Shown here in pieces: positions 1-15,000 of a stretch of 64,000 nucleotides of DNA. A program made the translations under genes and the position numbers. The notes under the pieces were generated by a model, which was given only the letters and a program-made list of their open reading frames with translations, searched no databases and had not been told where the DNA came from. The stretch spans positions 4,965,001 through 5,029,000 of the forward strand of contig JAIUCV010000002.1 of assembly GCA_026724425.1 (NCBI GenBank). The letters are read 5' to 3'. Position 1 is the stretch's first letter. Each line of letters starts with the position of its first letter. The DNA is from Erythrophleum ivorense (lineage: Eukaryota > Streptophyta > Magnoliopsida > Fabales > Fabaceae).

Positions 1-3000
1 GGTTCCATAAAGGAGTTTGTTAACCCAAAGTAATTCTATTTAATCATGCTCATTATACTTTATTCTCCCCCCCCCCCCCCCGCAAAAAAAAAAAGATGCT
101 GTAGCATGCTTTAATTTTATTTAATTGTTTCCATGATCAATTTGTTAATGCATTAGGAGCTGCTTTAATATTTTTGAGTCTTTTCTCCAGATAGAAAAAT
201 TTTGGTAGGAATTTGTAGTACAATTACCATTATTTTGTTGGAATTTTTTCATAAATAACTCATTTATGATGCTAATATTAAATAAAAGTCTACTCTCTTC
301 ATTCGTTTCTCATTTATATGTCTACATTTCTTATTTTTGAAAATGAAACTCACGTCAATGACTAATTTATGAGGTTGCAATAGCTCATTACCACTTTCGT
401 TTGGACGCTCATTGCATTTGTTGAATCAGAAACCCTGCTAAGGAAGTTTGATCCAGAAGTGTATATTAATTGGAATTTTGAAGAGAGGGCATGACATATA
501 AATATAACTTATATTGTTTTGTATTTTGGAGAATGCATGCTTATTTACTGTATGGCACTTCTGGATTATGCTTGATTTGTATAGCTATATCATGTTATCA
601 ATGCTGCATTTACTTACTGCAGATACAAAGATGCCAGCAAAACTTCATTTAAGTCCTCAACTCGACTTGAATGTATGATGCAAGACTATCCCAAAACATT
701 GCCCTCATCTGCAAGGGTTGGGTTCACGGTAAATTAGTTTTTCAAGCAAAAACATAAACTTCTAGCTAATGAAAAATGACTGGACCTTAGGCCCATTGGT
801 TATCGCATGTGCTATTGAAGGTTGAAATTTTGCCAGGTCCACTATTTGTGAAGATAAGTATGCAAAGTAATTGGGTATTTGTCTGGAGAAATTTTCTTCT
901 TATTAATCTGATTCCAATTAGAGAATTGGAGCCAATATATATACAAGGGGAGCCAAATCAGAGGAGGATTAAAAATTCCCCGATATTTGGTCAGTAATAA
1001 AAGAAAAAAAATTGAAAGAATAAAAACTGTACAATAATAAGAATTAATAGTAATAAAGTGCCATGGTTGAATATCCAAGACAGGCTAATAATTCCAGATT
1101 AATACAACAACAACAACAACAACAACAAGGCATTTTTCCACTAGGTGAGATCGGCCACATGAATCAAACGACGCCATAAAGTTCTATTATAAATCATATC
1201 TTTAGATAGATTATTTAAATCTAAATCTTTTTTAATAGTTTCGCCTATAGTTTTTCGTGGTTTTCCTTGACCTTTAATTATTGGACTACTCTTTATTTGA
1301 TCTACTCTTCTTACTGAGGCTTCTATAGATTTTTTCCACACATGTTCAAACCATCTAAAACGCGAATCTACAATCTTTTCTACAATAGGTGCAACCCCAA
1401 CTTTTTCTCTAATGTATTCATTTCTAATTCTATCTAATTTGATATGTCCACTCATCTAATGCAACATTTTCATCTCTGCGACATTAAACTTATTCTTTTG
1501 TTGACCTTTTATTGCCCAACACTCAGTCTCATACAACATTGACGGTCTTATAACTGTACGATAAAATTACCCTTAAGCTTGAGTGACACTCTCCTATCAC
1601 TAATAACACCTGAAGCACTTTTCTATTTCATCCATCCTGCTTAAATCCTATAATTTATATCTTCCTTTATTTTCTCATCATGCTGTAAGATAGACCCAAG
1701 ATACTTAAACTGAGTAACTTGTGGTATGGTGTGTTTTCTGATTTTCACTTTTACACTAGAATTAGTATGCCTCTTATTAAACTTATATTTCATATACTCC
1801 GTTTTACTTCTACTTAAACAAAATCCATGATCTTCAAAAGCAAGTCTCCACATCTCTAACCTCTCATTTATTTTCTCTCTCAACTCTCCAAGGAGGACTA
1901 TATCATCTACAAAAAGCATACGTTGTGGCACTGACTCTTGGATATATTCAATAAGCACATCTAAAACTAAAATAAAAAGATAGGAGCTCAAAGTTGACCC
2001 CTGATGCAAGCCAATAGTTATCGGAAAATCCTCAATAGGCCTACCTTGAGTTCTCATACTAGTTTTAACCTCATCATACATATCTTGAATTGTTCAAATA
2101 TATGCAATACGAACTCTTTTTTTCCAAAGCCTTACACAAAACATCTCTGGGCACCCTATCATATGCCTTCTCTAAATCAATAAACACTATATGTAAATCT
2201 CTTTTATTCCTCTGATATTTCTCCATTAATCTACGTAACAAGTATATCGCTTCCATAGTCGACTTATTAGGCATAAGACCAAATTAATTCATTGTAACTT
2301 GAGTCTCTTCCCTTAATCTTTGTTCAATAACCTGCTCCTATAACTTTATAGTGTGGCTCATGAATTTAATTCCTCTATAGTTTGCACAGTTCTATATGTC
2401 CCATTTGTTCTTATAAATAGGAATTAAAGTACTTTTCTTCCACTCGTCTGACATTCTCTTGGATCTCATAATCTTATTGAATAATGTTGTGAGCCAACTT
2501 ATACCTTTCACTCCTAAACATTTCCATACTCAATAGGTATGTTATCTGGTCCTACTGCTCTACCATTCTCCATCTTTTTCAAAGCTACTTCTACTTCCGC
2601 CTCTCGAATCCTGCGATAAAAGGTATAATTTTGATTTTTTTTTATAGTGTCTAGGCTATTTGAGTGTAATGAAAACTCATGTCCTTCATTAAAATGCCTA
2701 TGAAAATAACACTTCCACCTGTCTTTAATATCCTGTTCCGTGACCAAGACTCTTCCTTCTTCGTCTTTAATACATCTCACTTGGTCAACGTCTCTTGTCT
2801 TTCTTTCTCTACTTTTAGTAAGCTTATAAATACTTCTTTCCCCAACTTTAGTGTTTAAGGATTGATATAACTCATCAAAAGTCTTAACTTTTGCTTTGCT
2901 TACTGCTTTTTTAATGTCTTTCTTAGCTACTTTATATTTTTTTTTTAATTTTCTTTACTTTTACACAAAAACCATGCTTTATAACATTTTCTTTTAACTT

Positions 3001-6000
3001 TAACCTGGTCTTGTACACTTTTATCCCACCACCAAGATTCTTTATCTCTAGGTCCAAAACCTCTTAATTTTCTGAGTATCTCTTTTGTAACCTTTCTAAT
3101 CTCTTTAGCCATCTCGTTTCACATATCATTTGCACTTTCTTGTACGTCCCATGATCCATCCTTTAAAATTCTTCTCTGCAAGTTCTTTTCTTTATCACCT
3201 TTCAATTGCCACCACTTTATTCTTACCATCATATCTTGACCTTTACTTTTTACTCTTCTCTTAATTCGAATATCCATCACTAAGACCCTATGTTGTGTAG
3301 TCAAACTCTCACCAGGTACAACTTTGCAATCCATGCAGATCTTTCTATCCGCTTTCCTTAATAGAAAGAAATCAATTTGAGAACATATCCTCCTACTTTT
3401 ATACGTGATAAGATGCTCTTCACGCTTCTTAAAACAAGTGTTAAATGTAGTAAAATCAAATGCTAAAGAGAAGTCTAAAATAATTTTACCCTCTGCGTTT
3501 GCTTCTCCTAAACCATAACCCCTATGCAAACTCTCGTAATTTTTAGATATACTTCCAACGTGACCATTAAGATCCCTTCCTATAAGAATTTTTTCTACTA
3601 AAGGTATTCCCTAAACAAAACTTTTTAAATCCTTCCAAAACTCTATCTTATAGTTTTCTTCTAACCCTACTTGTGGTGCGTAAGCACTAATAAAATAAAA
3701 AGTTTCTCTTTCCACTATAAATTTAAACGCTATAATTCTGTCTCATAATCCTTTTACGTTTACCACAATATTTTTTCAATATTTATCCAAAATTATACTT
3801 ACTCCATTTCTAGATTTAATCTTACTAGTTTAGCAAAGCTTAAAACCTAAAGTGTCTAATTCTTTTGTTTTTTCTCTTACCCATTTAGTTTCTTGCAAGC
3901 ACATAAAATTAATCTTTTTTCTAATCATAGTATCTATTATTTCCATTGATTTACCTGTAAGTGTACCTATATTCCAAGTTCCAAGACGAATCATATTTTT
4001 ATGAACTAGCTTTTTTACTCACATTTGTTCATAAAAATGTGAAAACCCTTGCTTATTTTTCACTACACTCAAGCGGCGATGCAACAGCTCTTGTTCATTT
4101 GACACTGTACTCGAGCTATACAGCGCATTGCTTTCGGGCAATACCCTAGCATTAACGTTAATATATCGTTGATCCATGTCATAAAGATTCGACGAAGTTT
4201 TATGTTAGCTGTCGACTGCCTAACATAATCCTCCTTTTCTTTCTGGACTTAGGATTGGTTATGAAATGATTTACATTCAAGCACAGCATAGGCAGAGTCA
4301 ATAACTCCAGATTAATATCCTAATTAATTTGAAATCCCACATTTCCCCTCAAGTTGAGGAGTAAATAGTTACCATACCTAGTTTGGATAAATGATTATCA
4401 AACTAAGTTCTTGGGATGAACTTAAAACATCTGCTGTCTGATGATGAGTAGATATATAAACCAACTCAATAACACCTTGTTCTATCTTCTCCTTGATGAA
4501 ATGATAATCAATTTTGATATGTTTGGTTCTACATGGTGGACTGGATTCTTTGCCATGCTTATTGCAGTTTGATTGTCATAGAATAGCTTCATACATGTTG
4601 AGGAAGGAAGTTGTAGTTAATCTTTTTAACTATATCTCTTCACAAATCCCATTTGTCATAGCCTGAAATTCAATTTCAGCATTACTTCAGATCACAACAG
4701 ATTGTTTCTTACTTCTTCAAAGCACCAAGTTGCCCCAGAGGTAAGTAAAGTAGCCTGATGTGGACCTCCTATTAGTGAGGGATTCAACCTAATTTCCTGG
4801 TGTCATTTTTAGATATCTTAGCTCCCAATTTACTACTTCAAGATGTTCTTCAGCAGGGTTATTCATGAATTGGCTGGCCATACTTATAGCAAAACTATTG
4901 TTTGGTCTTCTGTGGGGGAGATATATCAATCTTCCCACTAATATTTGGTACATGCCTTTGTCAACAAGGGTTGAATCCTTCTTAGAGCCAACCTTGGCAG
5001 TAGGATCCATGGGAGTATAAGTTGACTTGCATCCTAGCATGTCAGTATCCCTTAGTAAATCTAAAGTATATTCCTTTGTTGGATTGAGCTACTTCCATTC
5101 CCCCTCCCCGCAAAAAAAAAAAAAAAACTTTAGATCATCAAGGTCTTTGACTTCAAATTCCTTGTTAAGGACCTTCTTAAGGTGGGCTATCTCCCCATCA
5201 TCATTGCTAGTAACAGTTATGTCGTCTACATAGACTATAAGGATAGTCATTTTATCCACTGATGACTTCTTTATAAATAGAGTATGATCAACTTGACCTT
5301 GTATGTACCCCAATAATTTTATTAGTTTAGTAAATCTCTCAAACTAGGCCTATACCCGTAGAGAGATTCTTATAGTTAGCACATGAGATTAGCATCATCA
5401 GATTTCCCTAGGTTGGGAGGTATTTCCATGTAGACTTCCTCTTTGAGATCACTATTTAGGAATGTATTTTTAACATTAAGTTGATGTAGCTTCCAATCAA
5501 GGGTTGTTGTTATAGATAAGAGCACCCAAATGGTGTTGAGTTTTACTACTAGAGCAAAATTCTCTTAAAAGTCTATCCCATAAATTTGAGTAAAGTCCTT
5601 TGTAGATAGTCTGGCTTTATATCTTTCAATGCATCCATCTGCTTTGTATTTAACTATAAATACCCACTCGCATCCCACGGGTTGTTTTCCTTGAGGTTTG
5701 TGAGTTAATTCCCATGTACCATTCCTTTGAAGGGCACGCAATTCTTCATTCATAGCATTTTTCCATTTTGGATGCTGAAGTGCTTCTTCTATGCAACTTG
5801 GGATTTTAATGCTGTCCATATTGGCAATGAATGCTCTATAATTTGGTGATAGCTTCTCATAAGATACAAATTGAGCAATAGGATGTTGGGTGCATGATCT
5901 AACCCCTTTTCGAAAGGCAATAGGCAATTACAGATCAGTAGGCAAATTGAATTCATTTGAGGATTCAGAATCAGAATTGGAAATACCTTTTGTTTCTTGT

Positions 6001-9000
6001 AAACTTCTTGTGGGAGATGGATTTGGGTCTGTTTGGCAACGCTCCACCTATTCTTCCTGCTTGGACTGCCTTGAATAGACCTTGAGGTCCTCATTTCCTT
6101 GCTGATTTACCTCCTGGACAGTACTAACTGATTCATGGGTCAAAGGCTCATTTACAGGTTCATGTGAAGGTAGAAGAGATGAGCTAGGTCCAGGGGACAA
6201 AGTTTGATTCTCAGGTTCAAGTGAGGGTGGAAGAGGTGGCTTAGGTTCAAGGGAAAAGGTGGTCCAAAACTGATATTCCTCATCTAGATTTGCTGAATGC
6301 TCCTCCTGAATATTAGTTTTGGGGAAACATGGCACCTTTTCAGGGAAGGTCACATCCATGGAGGTAAAAAATTTCTTGGTAACAGGAGAGTAGCATTTGT
6401 AGCCCCTTTGAGTTAGAGAATATCCCAGAAATAGCATTTGACAGATTTAGGATTAGACTTACTTCTTTGTTGTGAAGGAACATGGATATAGGCACAACAC
6501 CCAAACACTTTGAGAGAGAGGTCATTAATTAATCTTGTTTGTGGGTAGGTTTTAAGAAAGACTTTGCAAGGAGTTTAAACTTAAGGGTCTGTGAGGGCAA
6601 CTTATTGGTGAGATAAGTAGCATTTAAAACAGCTTCTCCCTAGTAATTTTTAGGAACATTGGCCTTTACCATGAGAGATCTTGCTATATCAAGGAGTTGT
6701 TGATTCTTTCTCTCAGCTATCCCATTTTGTTGGGAGTATAAGGATAGGAGCCTTGATGGACAATCCCCTTTTCAAGAAAGAAGTTTTGAAGGACAAAATT
6801 GAAGAAATCTTGGGCATTGTTAGATCAAAAAAAATTTTTGAGTTTGAAATTGATTTTGAGTCATGGCATAAAAAGTTTTAACAATGGAAGTTGTTTCAAA
6901 CTTGTCCTTCATAAGAAAGACCTAAGTTGTTCGTGGGTGATCATCAATAAAAGATAGAAACCCCTTAGCACCCGTGATATTAGGTATGCTAGATGGTCCT
7001 CAAATGTCATCGTGAATAGTTGAGAAAGGGTGGGGGGTTTATATTTGTGGACAGGATAGGGACTAGGACAATGTTTGAAAAGATAACACACTTCACATTG
7101 AAACAATTTTGGGGTTTTATGATAAACAAGGAAGGGAACAGCTTCTCCAAATACAGAAAGTTTAAGTGACCAAGGTGTTTGTGCCATGACAAAACCATAT
7201 CCTCTTCTAATACTTCAGCACTATTGGCATAGGAATTCTAAATTTTATTACTGCATTGAAAGTGGATATAAGCCTTCATATGTTTTAGCATTGCCAATCA
7301 TCTTTTCTGAATCCAAATCCTAAAAGAAATGCCAAAAGGGAGAAAATTTAGCAATGCAATTCAAATCTTAAGTGAGTTTACTAATTGACAGTAACTTGCA
7401 TGACAGATTTGGCACAAAAAGAATTGAATTCAGAATTAGATCATTTGAAATAACCACTTTGCCGATGCCTATTACTTCATATAGGGTCCCCTCTACAATT
7501 TTGACTTTATATTTGTCATAGCAAGTACTATATTCATGAAGTAAAGATGCATCTCTGATCATATGATCTAATGCATTGGAGTCTATTATCCAACAACTAA
7601 TCCCTTCACCTTTAGTATGACATGCATTCAAAAATATATCTTTTTAGGCTGTACAACTGGAAGCAACAATAGGTATTGTTAAGGTTTTAAATTGCGGTTG
7701 TGGTTGTAGGTGTTGTGGGTACTATAATACAAGTTGCGAGCACTGTGAACAGTATATTGTAGACTGCATCTGCAATATTGCCGCTGCATCATGTGATGCG
7801 GTCCGCAATTTAGAACCTTCGGTACTGTTGAAGAACCTGGGCTTAGGTGTTTTTTGAAGCCATTCTATCTGTTCTTTGCTGAACAAGGCAGGTTTAGAGG
7901 AGTCTTTTTCAGGTCCTCTAAAGGTAGCGACATGAGCCCGGTTTTCTCTTCCCTTGTTTGGCTTCCACTTAGTGAGTTTGCCACAGTTTCTAACATGTTT
8001 CCCTAGTATGACCAATGTGCTTACAGTGATCACACCAAGGTCTCCCCTTCTTATGTTTGTTATCTCCATGTTGAGTTGTATTTTTGGCCAGCAAGGCAAA
8101 GCCTTTAAAAATGGTTCCACCAACAGTGGTGGCAGCACCTAGCATCAGCTTTCTTCTCTACGAACCTTAGAGAGGACCACCCTGATTGATGGTAAAGGCT
8201 TCAGGCCAAGTATTCTTTCCCTCATAGCATCCAAAGATTTGTTAAAACCAAAAAGGAATTTGAAAATCCTTTTTTTCTCAACTAATTCTCTATATCTCTT
8301 AGCATCTCCAGAACATGACCAATTTGGGTTTTCAAACATGTCTAGTTGCTGCCACAAATAGGTAAGATCATTGTAATATTGGTTCATGGAGAGATTTCCT
8401 TGTTTGAGATCATCTAACTTGCCTTGGATTTCAAATAACTCAGATGTTATCTTGATTTGAGTATATCTTGTTCACAGCCTCCCAAACATCATAAGCAGTG
8501 TTGTAGAACAAGAACGTTCGGCCAATCTCTATGTCCATAGTGTTGATTAACCAGGACTGAACCATATTGTTCTCTACTCTCCAAGTTGGATATTTGGGAT
8601 CTACTTCTTTTGGACAAACAGTAGCTTCAGTTAAATACTTCTCATTTCCCTTGTCTGAAACGAAAATCATCACTGACTTGGCCATTGGAGGTAATCTAAG
8701 CCATTCAATTTGTGGCCAATGATGATCTGAAAAGTGTTGTCTATTGCTGTGACCTAAGTTGACATGTCTGACCCAAAGAATTTGCTTTCACAGTGGCTGG
8801 TTTCTGAAGTCATTAAGAGATTGGAAAAATAAAGAAATGGTTCAGGAAAATGGAGAGCCTCAAACACTTCGAACAAGACCCAAACACAGAAGGTGAAGGG
8901 CTGGTTTGGAGAGAGTGGAGATTGGCAATGAGTTCTAGGCGAATGGTGGCTGGAGAAGCGAGTCTGTTTGATTGGCGCATGGAGACACATGGGATGTTGT

Positions 9001-12000
9001 TTGGTGCTCCAATGGTGGGCGTTGACTGATTATCGATGGCTGAGGAGGTTGGTGAGAGGTGTGATGGAAGCAAGGGTCTGGATCAGAGACATTTCTCTGA
9101 TACCATGAAGATAAGAATGCAAAGTAACTGGGTATTTGTTTGGGGAAATTTTCTTATTAATCTAATTCCAATCTGAGAATTGGAGCCAATATATGTACAA
9201 GAGGAGTCAAATCAGAGGATGATTAAAATCTCCTTGATATTTGGTTAGTAATAAAGGAGAAAAATTGAAAGAATAAAAACTGTACAATAATGAGAATCAA
9301 TAGTAAAAAAGCGCCATGATTGACTGTCTCAGACAAGATAATTAGGTTAATATCCTAATTAATTTGAAATCCCACAATTTGAAACTCTTATGTGATTTTC
9401 CCCTTCCTCATGGAAAGGAAAAACACTTAGAAGAAATACTTTACATATAATATACTATGTGACTGAATAATAAGCCAATAAACGTTCATCAAAGTGGGTT
9501 GCAAGTAGTTGCATACATTGACACATCCACTTTGATGAATTCTTATTGGTTTATTGTACTATATATATCTAAGCCCTTTCCCATGAAAAGATCCCATTTT
9601 CTGTTCTACTCCCTGGTTCTTTAATTATTTATCTTGCCAACTTCATCCTAGTTCATGAGATTCCCTCCTATCTTATCCCAAAAGAATAAATCTTAAAGTT
9701 GACTTTTCCATCCTTGGAGACAATCACTTTTCGGTTACAGATGAAGTCAGTGTGTAATGAACCCGCCTTCCTTTGATTCTGCAACATTATCTATTATAAA
9801 GAAACGTTTTGTTGTTTTGGTTGTTATACTCGGTGCTTGCTCACTGGATTTATGTAACTGTGTAGACGATGGATTCATGGCTTGCTTATGCTCCTGTGAA
9901 GAACAACCCTGAAGATGCTGCTAAGGTACAAATAATATGCATAGAGTATAGGCCCCCCAAAAAAAAATGCATATAGCCTTAATGTGCTTTGTGAAGATTT
10001 GCAACCAAATAAATAAATAAATAAAATTTTTATATGGGGAAACAAAAGTGGAGAAAAATAAAAATAAGTCCTGACCTGAGTGCTTGATTTCAAAATTTAA
10101 ATCTATGTTGTATTCAATTAAAGACAGATTTGAAAGATTTATAATCAAACATTTAGGTGATGTTGGTGATTTGATTTTAAAATGCTCTTGGATGTTAGAA
10201 AAGGTTGAGTAATGTTAGGAAAAAAAATCACTATATATTTTTTAAAAATATTACTAAAATTTTCAAGGAATAAATTGTTTTAATATTTTTTTAATTATTT
10301 AACTGAAGGTACCAAAAGGAAACCCGTATCATAGTGCAACCTCAGGAGAAATGGCCATTTATCAGTCAAACAGCCTCATTTTAAAGAAGGTAATATATAC
10401 CTATTATCATTGTTAATCATGATTGCTATGATGCAATAGTGTTTATAATCTTCTCTATGCATTGAACTGGAAGGTTGAAGGGGTTGTATGTCCCTCAGTT
10501 GCATCAGCGAATCAACTTGATCTTACTGCTAAAGATCCCAGTTCCCAAATAAAGCACCCCAGAGATCTGCATTTGGTTTTGCTAAATTTCTACCTTAAAG
10601 TTCTTCCCTGTCATCACTCAACAAAATAAAGCACTATCAGCAGTGTGCTTAGTCTTAGCTCAATAAATTCAAAACAATTAAGACATTCAGCTTGTAACTA
10701 CAGTACCCCCAATAACAACAGCTTATGATTTAACCCAAACTTTGTGTTTCTTTTATTTCTTTTGATTAGTCAGTTGCATGAATTCATTTGTCCTCCATCC
10801 TTGTTCTTTGAAAGAGTTAGGGCCAAAAGTCACAAATGTACGATCAACCAAAGATTAATAGATTTCTTTTTTTCTGCAAAGGCACATATTCTGTTGCATG
10901 GGTAAAAGAAACTGATAATGGATTGGTTTTGGTTTTTTTTTTATTTTGGGAAAATGGTGGAATCTATATCTTCATCATGCATGATATGCTGTACTGTCAT
11001 CACAATTTTTTGTAAGCCGCGTATATATGTTCCTTAGAAGTGGCTATAAATACTAAAAGAAGCCAAAAATGAACCAGGAGGATTAAATCCTCTGGGACAA
11101 CAATCACAGCTTGCTGTCTGGATAACTCATTCTTGCCATTGCCATCTTGTATGGCAATGCCAGATTCAGATGACAATTATTGTGGTTTTTTGAACATATG
11201 AAAAAATCATCAAAAAAGTTGTTTTTAAAATTTTTTCCCTTAATTTTTAACATAGTCCAAACTCCAAAAGAACATATTTAATTATACCAAATGCACTTTT
11301 GGACTTTTCAGCCCATCAAATGTTTTCTAATTCGAAGTCCTGTGTTATTTATTTGGGGGAAAAGATACATGTTAGGGCTTGCACATTCCAGCCCTTTCGG
11401 TGGATGTGATTATGCATAGGCATGCTACAAACTATACTTTTCTCTTTTAATTTCCTTTAATTTCTATGAGATTAGACTTTAGAGAATGCATTAATTTTAA
11501 ATGATATTAACTGATTAAGGGTGTAATATTTGATATGGATGTAATTATTTTCTTGGACTTCTGGGAGAAGTGTGGCATTGTTTCTCACAACGTTGCTAAA
11601 TTGATGTACTTGTATGTGGCAGGCAAGCATTACTGCCTAAATGCCACTTTAACTCAAATCTAAGGTTCAGATTCTGATCAATTTTCTCTGCTAATTTATT
11701 TCTACCAGGCTGGTGTCCAAGTAGCAGATCCAGAATTGCAGGTTATTAATGGGCAAGAGGTGGAAGTGTGGCCTCGTATCACATGGAAACCAAAATGGGG
11801 TCTGACATTTTCTCAAATTAAGAAAAGAGTCAGTGGAAATTGCTCCATTTCTCTAAGGTCTACATTGGTCGTTAAGGGTAAAAAAATCAATCTTAAGAAT
11901 CTGTCCTTAGATGGGGCCCTTGTCGTTGATGCTGTTGACGATGCAGAGGTATGGCAAGTCAATGTAGCTGCATTTTATTTTGAAAGTTTCTCTAAGATGC

Positions 12001-15000
12001 CATAGTAGCTGCTTAGGAAGAATATTGCTTATTTGATATAGTATGGATAGACCACTTGAGGATATGGAGAGGTGAGGGGAAAAGAAAGAGAAATAGGGAG
12101 AAGAGAAAAAAGAGAAAACAGAAAGAGCTCAATAACAATCTTATCTCCAAAACATAGATCTAGAAACTAGAATTGCAGGTTATTAATTGGCTAGAAATGG
12201 AAGTGTAGCCTCATATCACATAGAAACCAAAATGGGGTCTAGATCTTTTCTCAAATTAAGAAAAGAGTCTGTGAAAATTGCTTCATTTCTGAAAGGTCTA
12301 CACTGGTCATTAAAGGAAAAAAATTCAATCTTAAGAATCTGTCCTTAGATGGGGCTCTTGTTGTTGATGCTATTGACAATGCAGAGGTATGGCAAGTCAA
12401 TGTAGCTGCATTTTATGTTTTGAAAGTTTCTCTAAGATGCCATAGTAGCTGCTTAGGAAGAATATTGCTTATTTGATTTAGTACAGATAGAACACTCCAG
12501 GATATGGAAGGAAGGTGATGGGGAAAGAAAGAGAAACAGGGAGAAAAGAAAAAACAGAAAACAGAAAGAGCTTTATAAATAATCTCATCTCCAAAACAGT
12601 GTTGGTACTAGAAGAGTCCAAGAAAGGGGTGAGTTGGACTTTTAAAAATTTATTTTGCTGGTTTAAATTCTCAAAATTTTGCTTCTTGTGTGCACACGTG
12701 AAAGTTGCTTCCTATATGACAATCTGAAGATCAACTTCCTAAAATCTTATGTGAACACTGAAAGTATTTTTCAGAAACTTAATTATGAATTAAAGCACCC
12801 GTATGATTTCCTATTCAATATTTTTTGTGAAGGACAGGAAGTAGGACTTGATACCAAAAAAGAAAATAGCTATTTACAACAAATCATTTCTCTTGATTAA
12901 ACCTCTGAGTAATACAAATTAAAAAGCTTGGGTTTTAATATTGGAAGCTGAAGTTTGAAAACAACTTGTCTTATTACTAGATTCATTTCAAATGTAGATG
13001 CAGCTTTCTATGCAAGTATGTGAAACTGCTTCCTGAAAGATAACATGACTCTGCAAAGTAGCATATCAAAACACAAACTCTTCCAAAATTGAAAATGTAA
13101 GAGATCAAGGAAAGAGAAGAATCACACAACAGAATTTATCCTAGTTTAAACTAATGTGGCGTACATCCAGTTTCTAATCACATAACAAGGGTAATCACTT
13201 AGAAAATCATAGGTTTACAAATAGACAACCTATTATCGAGAACTAGCCCTAAGATTTTTACTACCTACTTCACAAGGTAACTTCACAGACTCACATACTT
13301 GTGTTTTACAATCTAAACTGAGGCAATCCTTTGGGCTCACTGCACAGAATTTTACCACCTATCCACAGTAACCCAAATACAGGCTCAACTATTGAAAGCT
13401 TTTACAATTTCAACACAACAATTTGTATTTACCCAATATCCCTAGGATTTCTATGGGCTCTTAGACACCCAGATGAAATAATAAGAAGGGTATGATCAAT
13501 AAAGCACTAGCTTATACAAAGCTCTCAACAATTGTTCACACAAAACATTCAACTATAATAACTCACACAGAGGATTAATCAATGACAGTGCACAAACAAG
13601 TTGGTGAATAATAAGGAAAAAATTTTTGCTTGGCTTCTTTTGAAAGTGGACTGGACTTGCTGGACTGAATTCTTCCACTCAAACTATTTATAATCGAGTG
13701 AAAGCTTGATCAATCTAGCAAGTAGGTGAGAAGAGTAAATTACTTCACGAGATACTTTTTCTTCTTTCTTCCACCCATTCCTTCAACTCACTCAAAACAC
13801 GAAAATGCTGGCTTGAAAATTTTACTCGCTCATAGTATATCCCTCTTTGATAGCATAGCAAACAAGCAATTCAACAGGTGAAGAGAATATCTCAATAAGT
13901 ACACAGTGCTTTCTCTTTTCTCTTCCACCATTTCTTTTTCAATGTTCTTCTCTTTAAATATTAATTATCAGCCTTGTATGACCATTGCAACTTCAGAGAC
14001 ATTCTTCTTCAGCTTGCAACTTGTTCCAACAGCTGGTAAGTCTCCATTAAATGCATTGAGCTGTTTTCTACTCCCTTAACGTTTGTTTGGACTGTTGCCT
14101 TCTTTTCCAGCGTTCATTTGGTCATTAAAAGCTGAAGTTCTAATGTTCATGGCTCTTTCTTTTTCACTCTTCGAGTGTAGCTTAAACGAAAGAGTTGATT
14201 TTCGTTTCTTCATCCTTTGCACCATTTGAAATTTGCCTTGCCTCTTGAGCATTTAATGAGATAGGACAACAAGCACAATACTTTTCTGATTTTCCTTTTC
14301 TCTTGCTGGAAAGTGTATTTCTGATTTGAAAAGGAACTACTTGGTCAGATAGCCTTTTTGTATACACTTGTTTCCAGTTTATTTTTGTTTTGCTCCTGGG
14401 TGGATAATGCTACGTCAGATGTGATGTCAAGAGGCCTAGTCTATAAGTCTTGAATAATGTCTCACCTCTCTTCTTTTGCCTTCTGGTCAATGTATGCTGG
14501 ATAAAATGTTTTTTGTATGGAAGACAAAATCACAGTTCGTTCTTTTGAAGCATGTCATGGGCCAGCCAGAATTTTTACTTCATTAGCCCATTCAGTATTA
14601 ATGCATTCTTTACCCAAATAGATAAGACACTTCTTTGGCCCAAATTATGGAACTCAAGTATTGCAACTTAGATAAAGCATTGTGGCTCAATTTTATCTTC
14701 TAAAATATTCTTTTTCTAAATATTAAGTTTTCAAATAATACTGTGTCTGATATAATTAAAACCATTTAGAAATTTATTACAGAATTTTATATCGAACATA
14801 TAGATTTAGAAACCAAAGTAAATGGCAATCGTTAAAATAGTTAGCGTAACTAAGCCTAAAAAATAACCAGCTTGATAATGAAGTATCCTCATCAAATAAA
14901 ATGCTAATAAGTGCTCTTTATGATAATTTCCTGACACAATTCAATACTACAAGTAACTAAACGTTATAAATATTCCAATCCTAAATTCTGATATACCTAC

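Larger units (their letters stand above)
849..9376 (-). mobile_element. Ty1/copia LTR retrotransposon (degenerate) in USP intron
   Basis: Minus-strand element bounded by a perfect 5-bp target duplication ATTTG (844-848 and 9377-9381). The 5' LTR is 9106-9376. The 3' LTR starts at 849 and ends at 4341 but is split by a LINE. LTRs run TG...CA. Next to the 5' LTR, on the minus strand, is TGGTATCAGAG, the initiator-Met tRNA primer binding site. Next to the 3' LTR is the polypurine tract TTGAGGGGAAA (complement of about 4342-4352). The internal region 4342-9105 holds gag, zinc knuckle, protease, integrase, RT and RNase H remnants in copia order. Many stops and frameshifts make it non-autonomous. 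LTR copies differ at many positions, so the insertion is not very recent. Confidence 0.95.

Noticed and set aside
9463..9560. possible microRNA precursor hairpin
   Set aside because: The stem is short and imperfect and no known miRNA sequence is recognised; a small MITE is the simpler reading.
12515..12900. two overlapping frames of 70-73 codons in the USP intron
   Set aside because: They arise from the purine-rich tail of the duplicated unit and adjacent AT-rich intron; no homology recognised.
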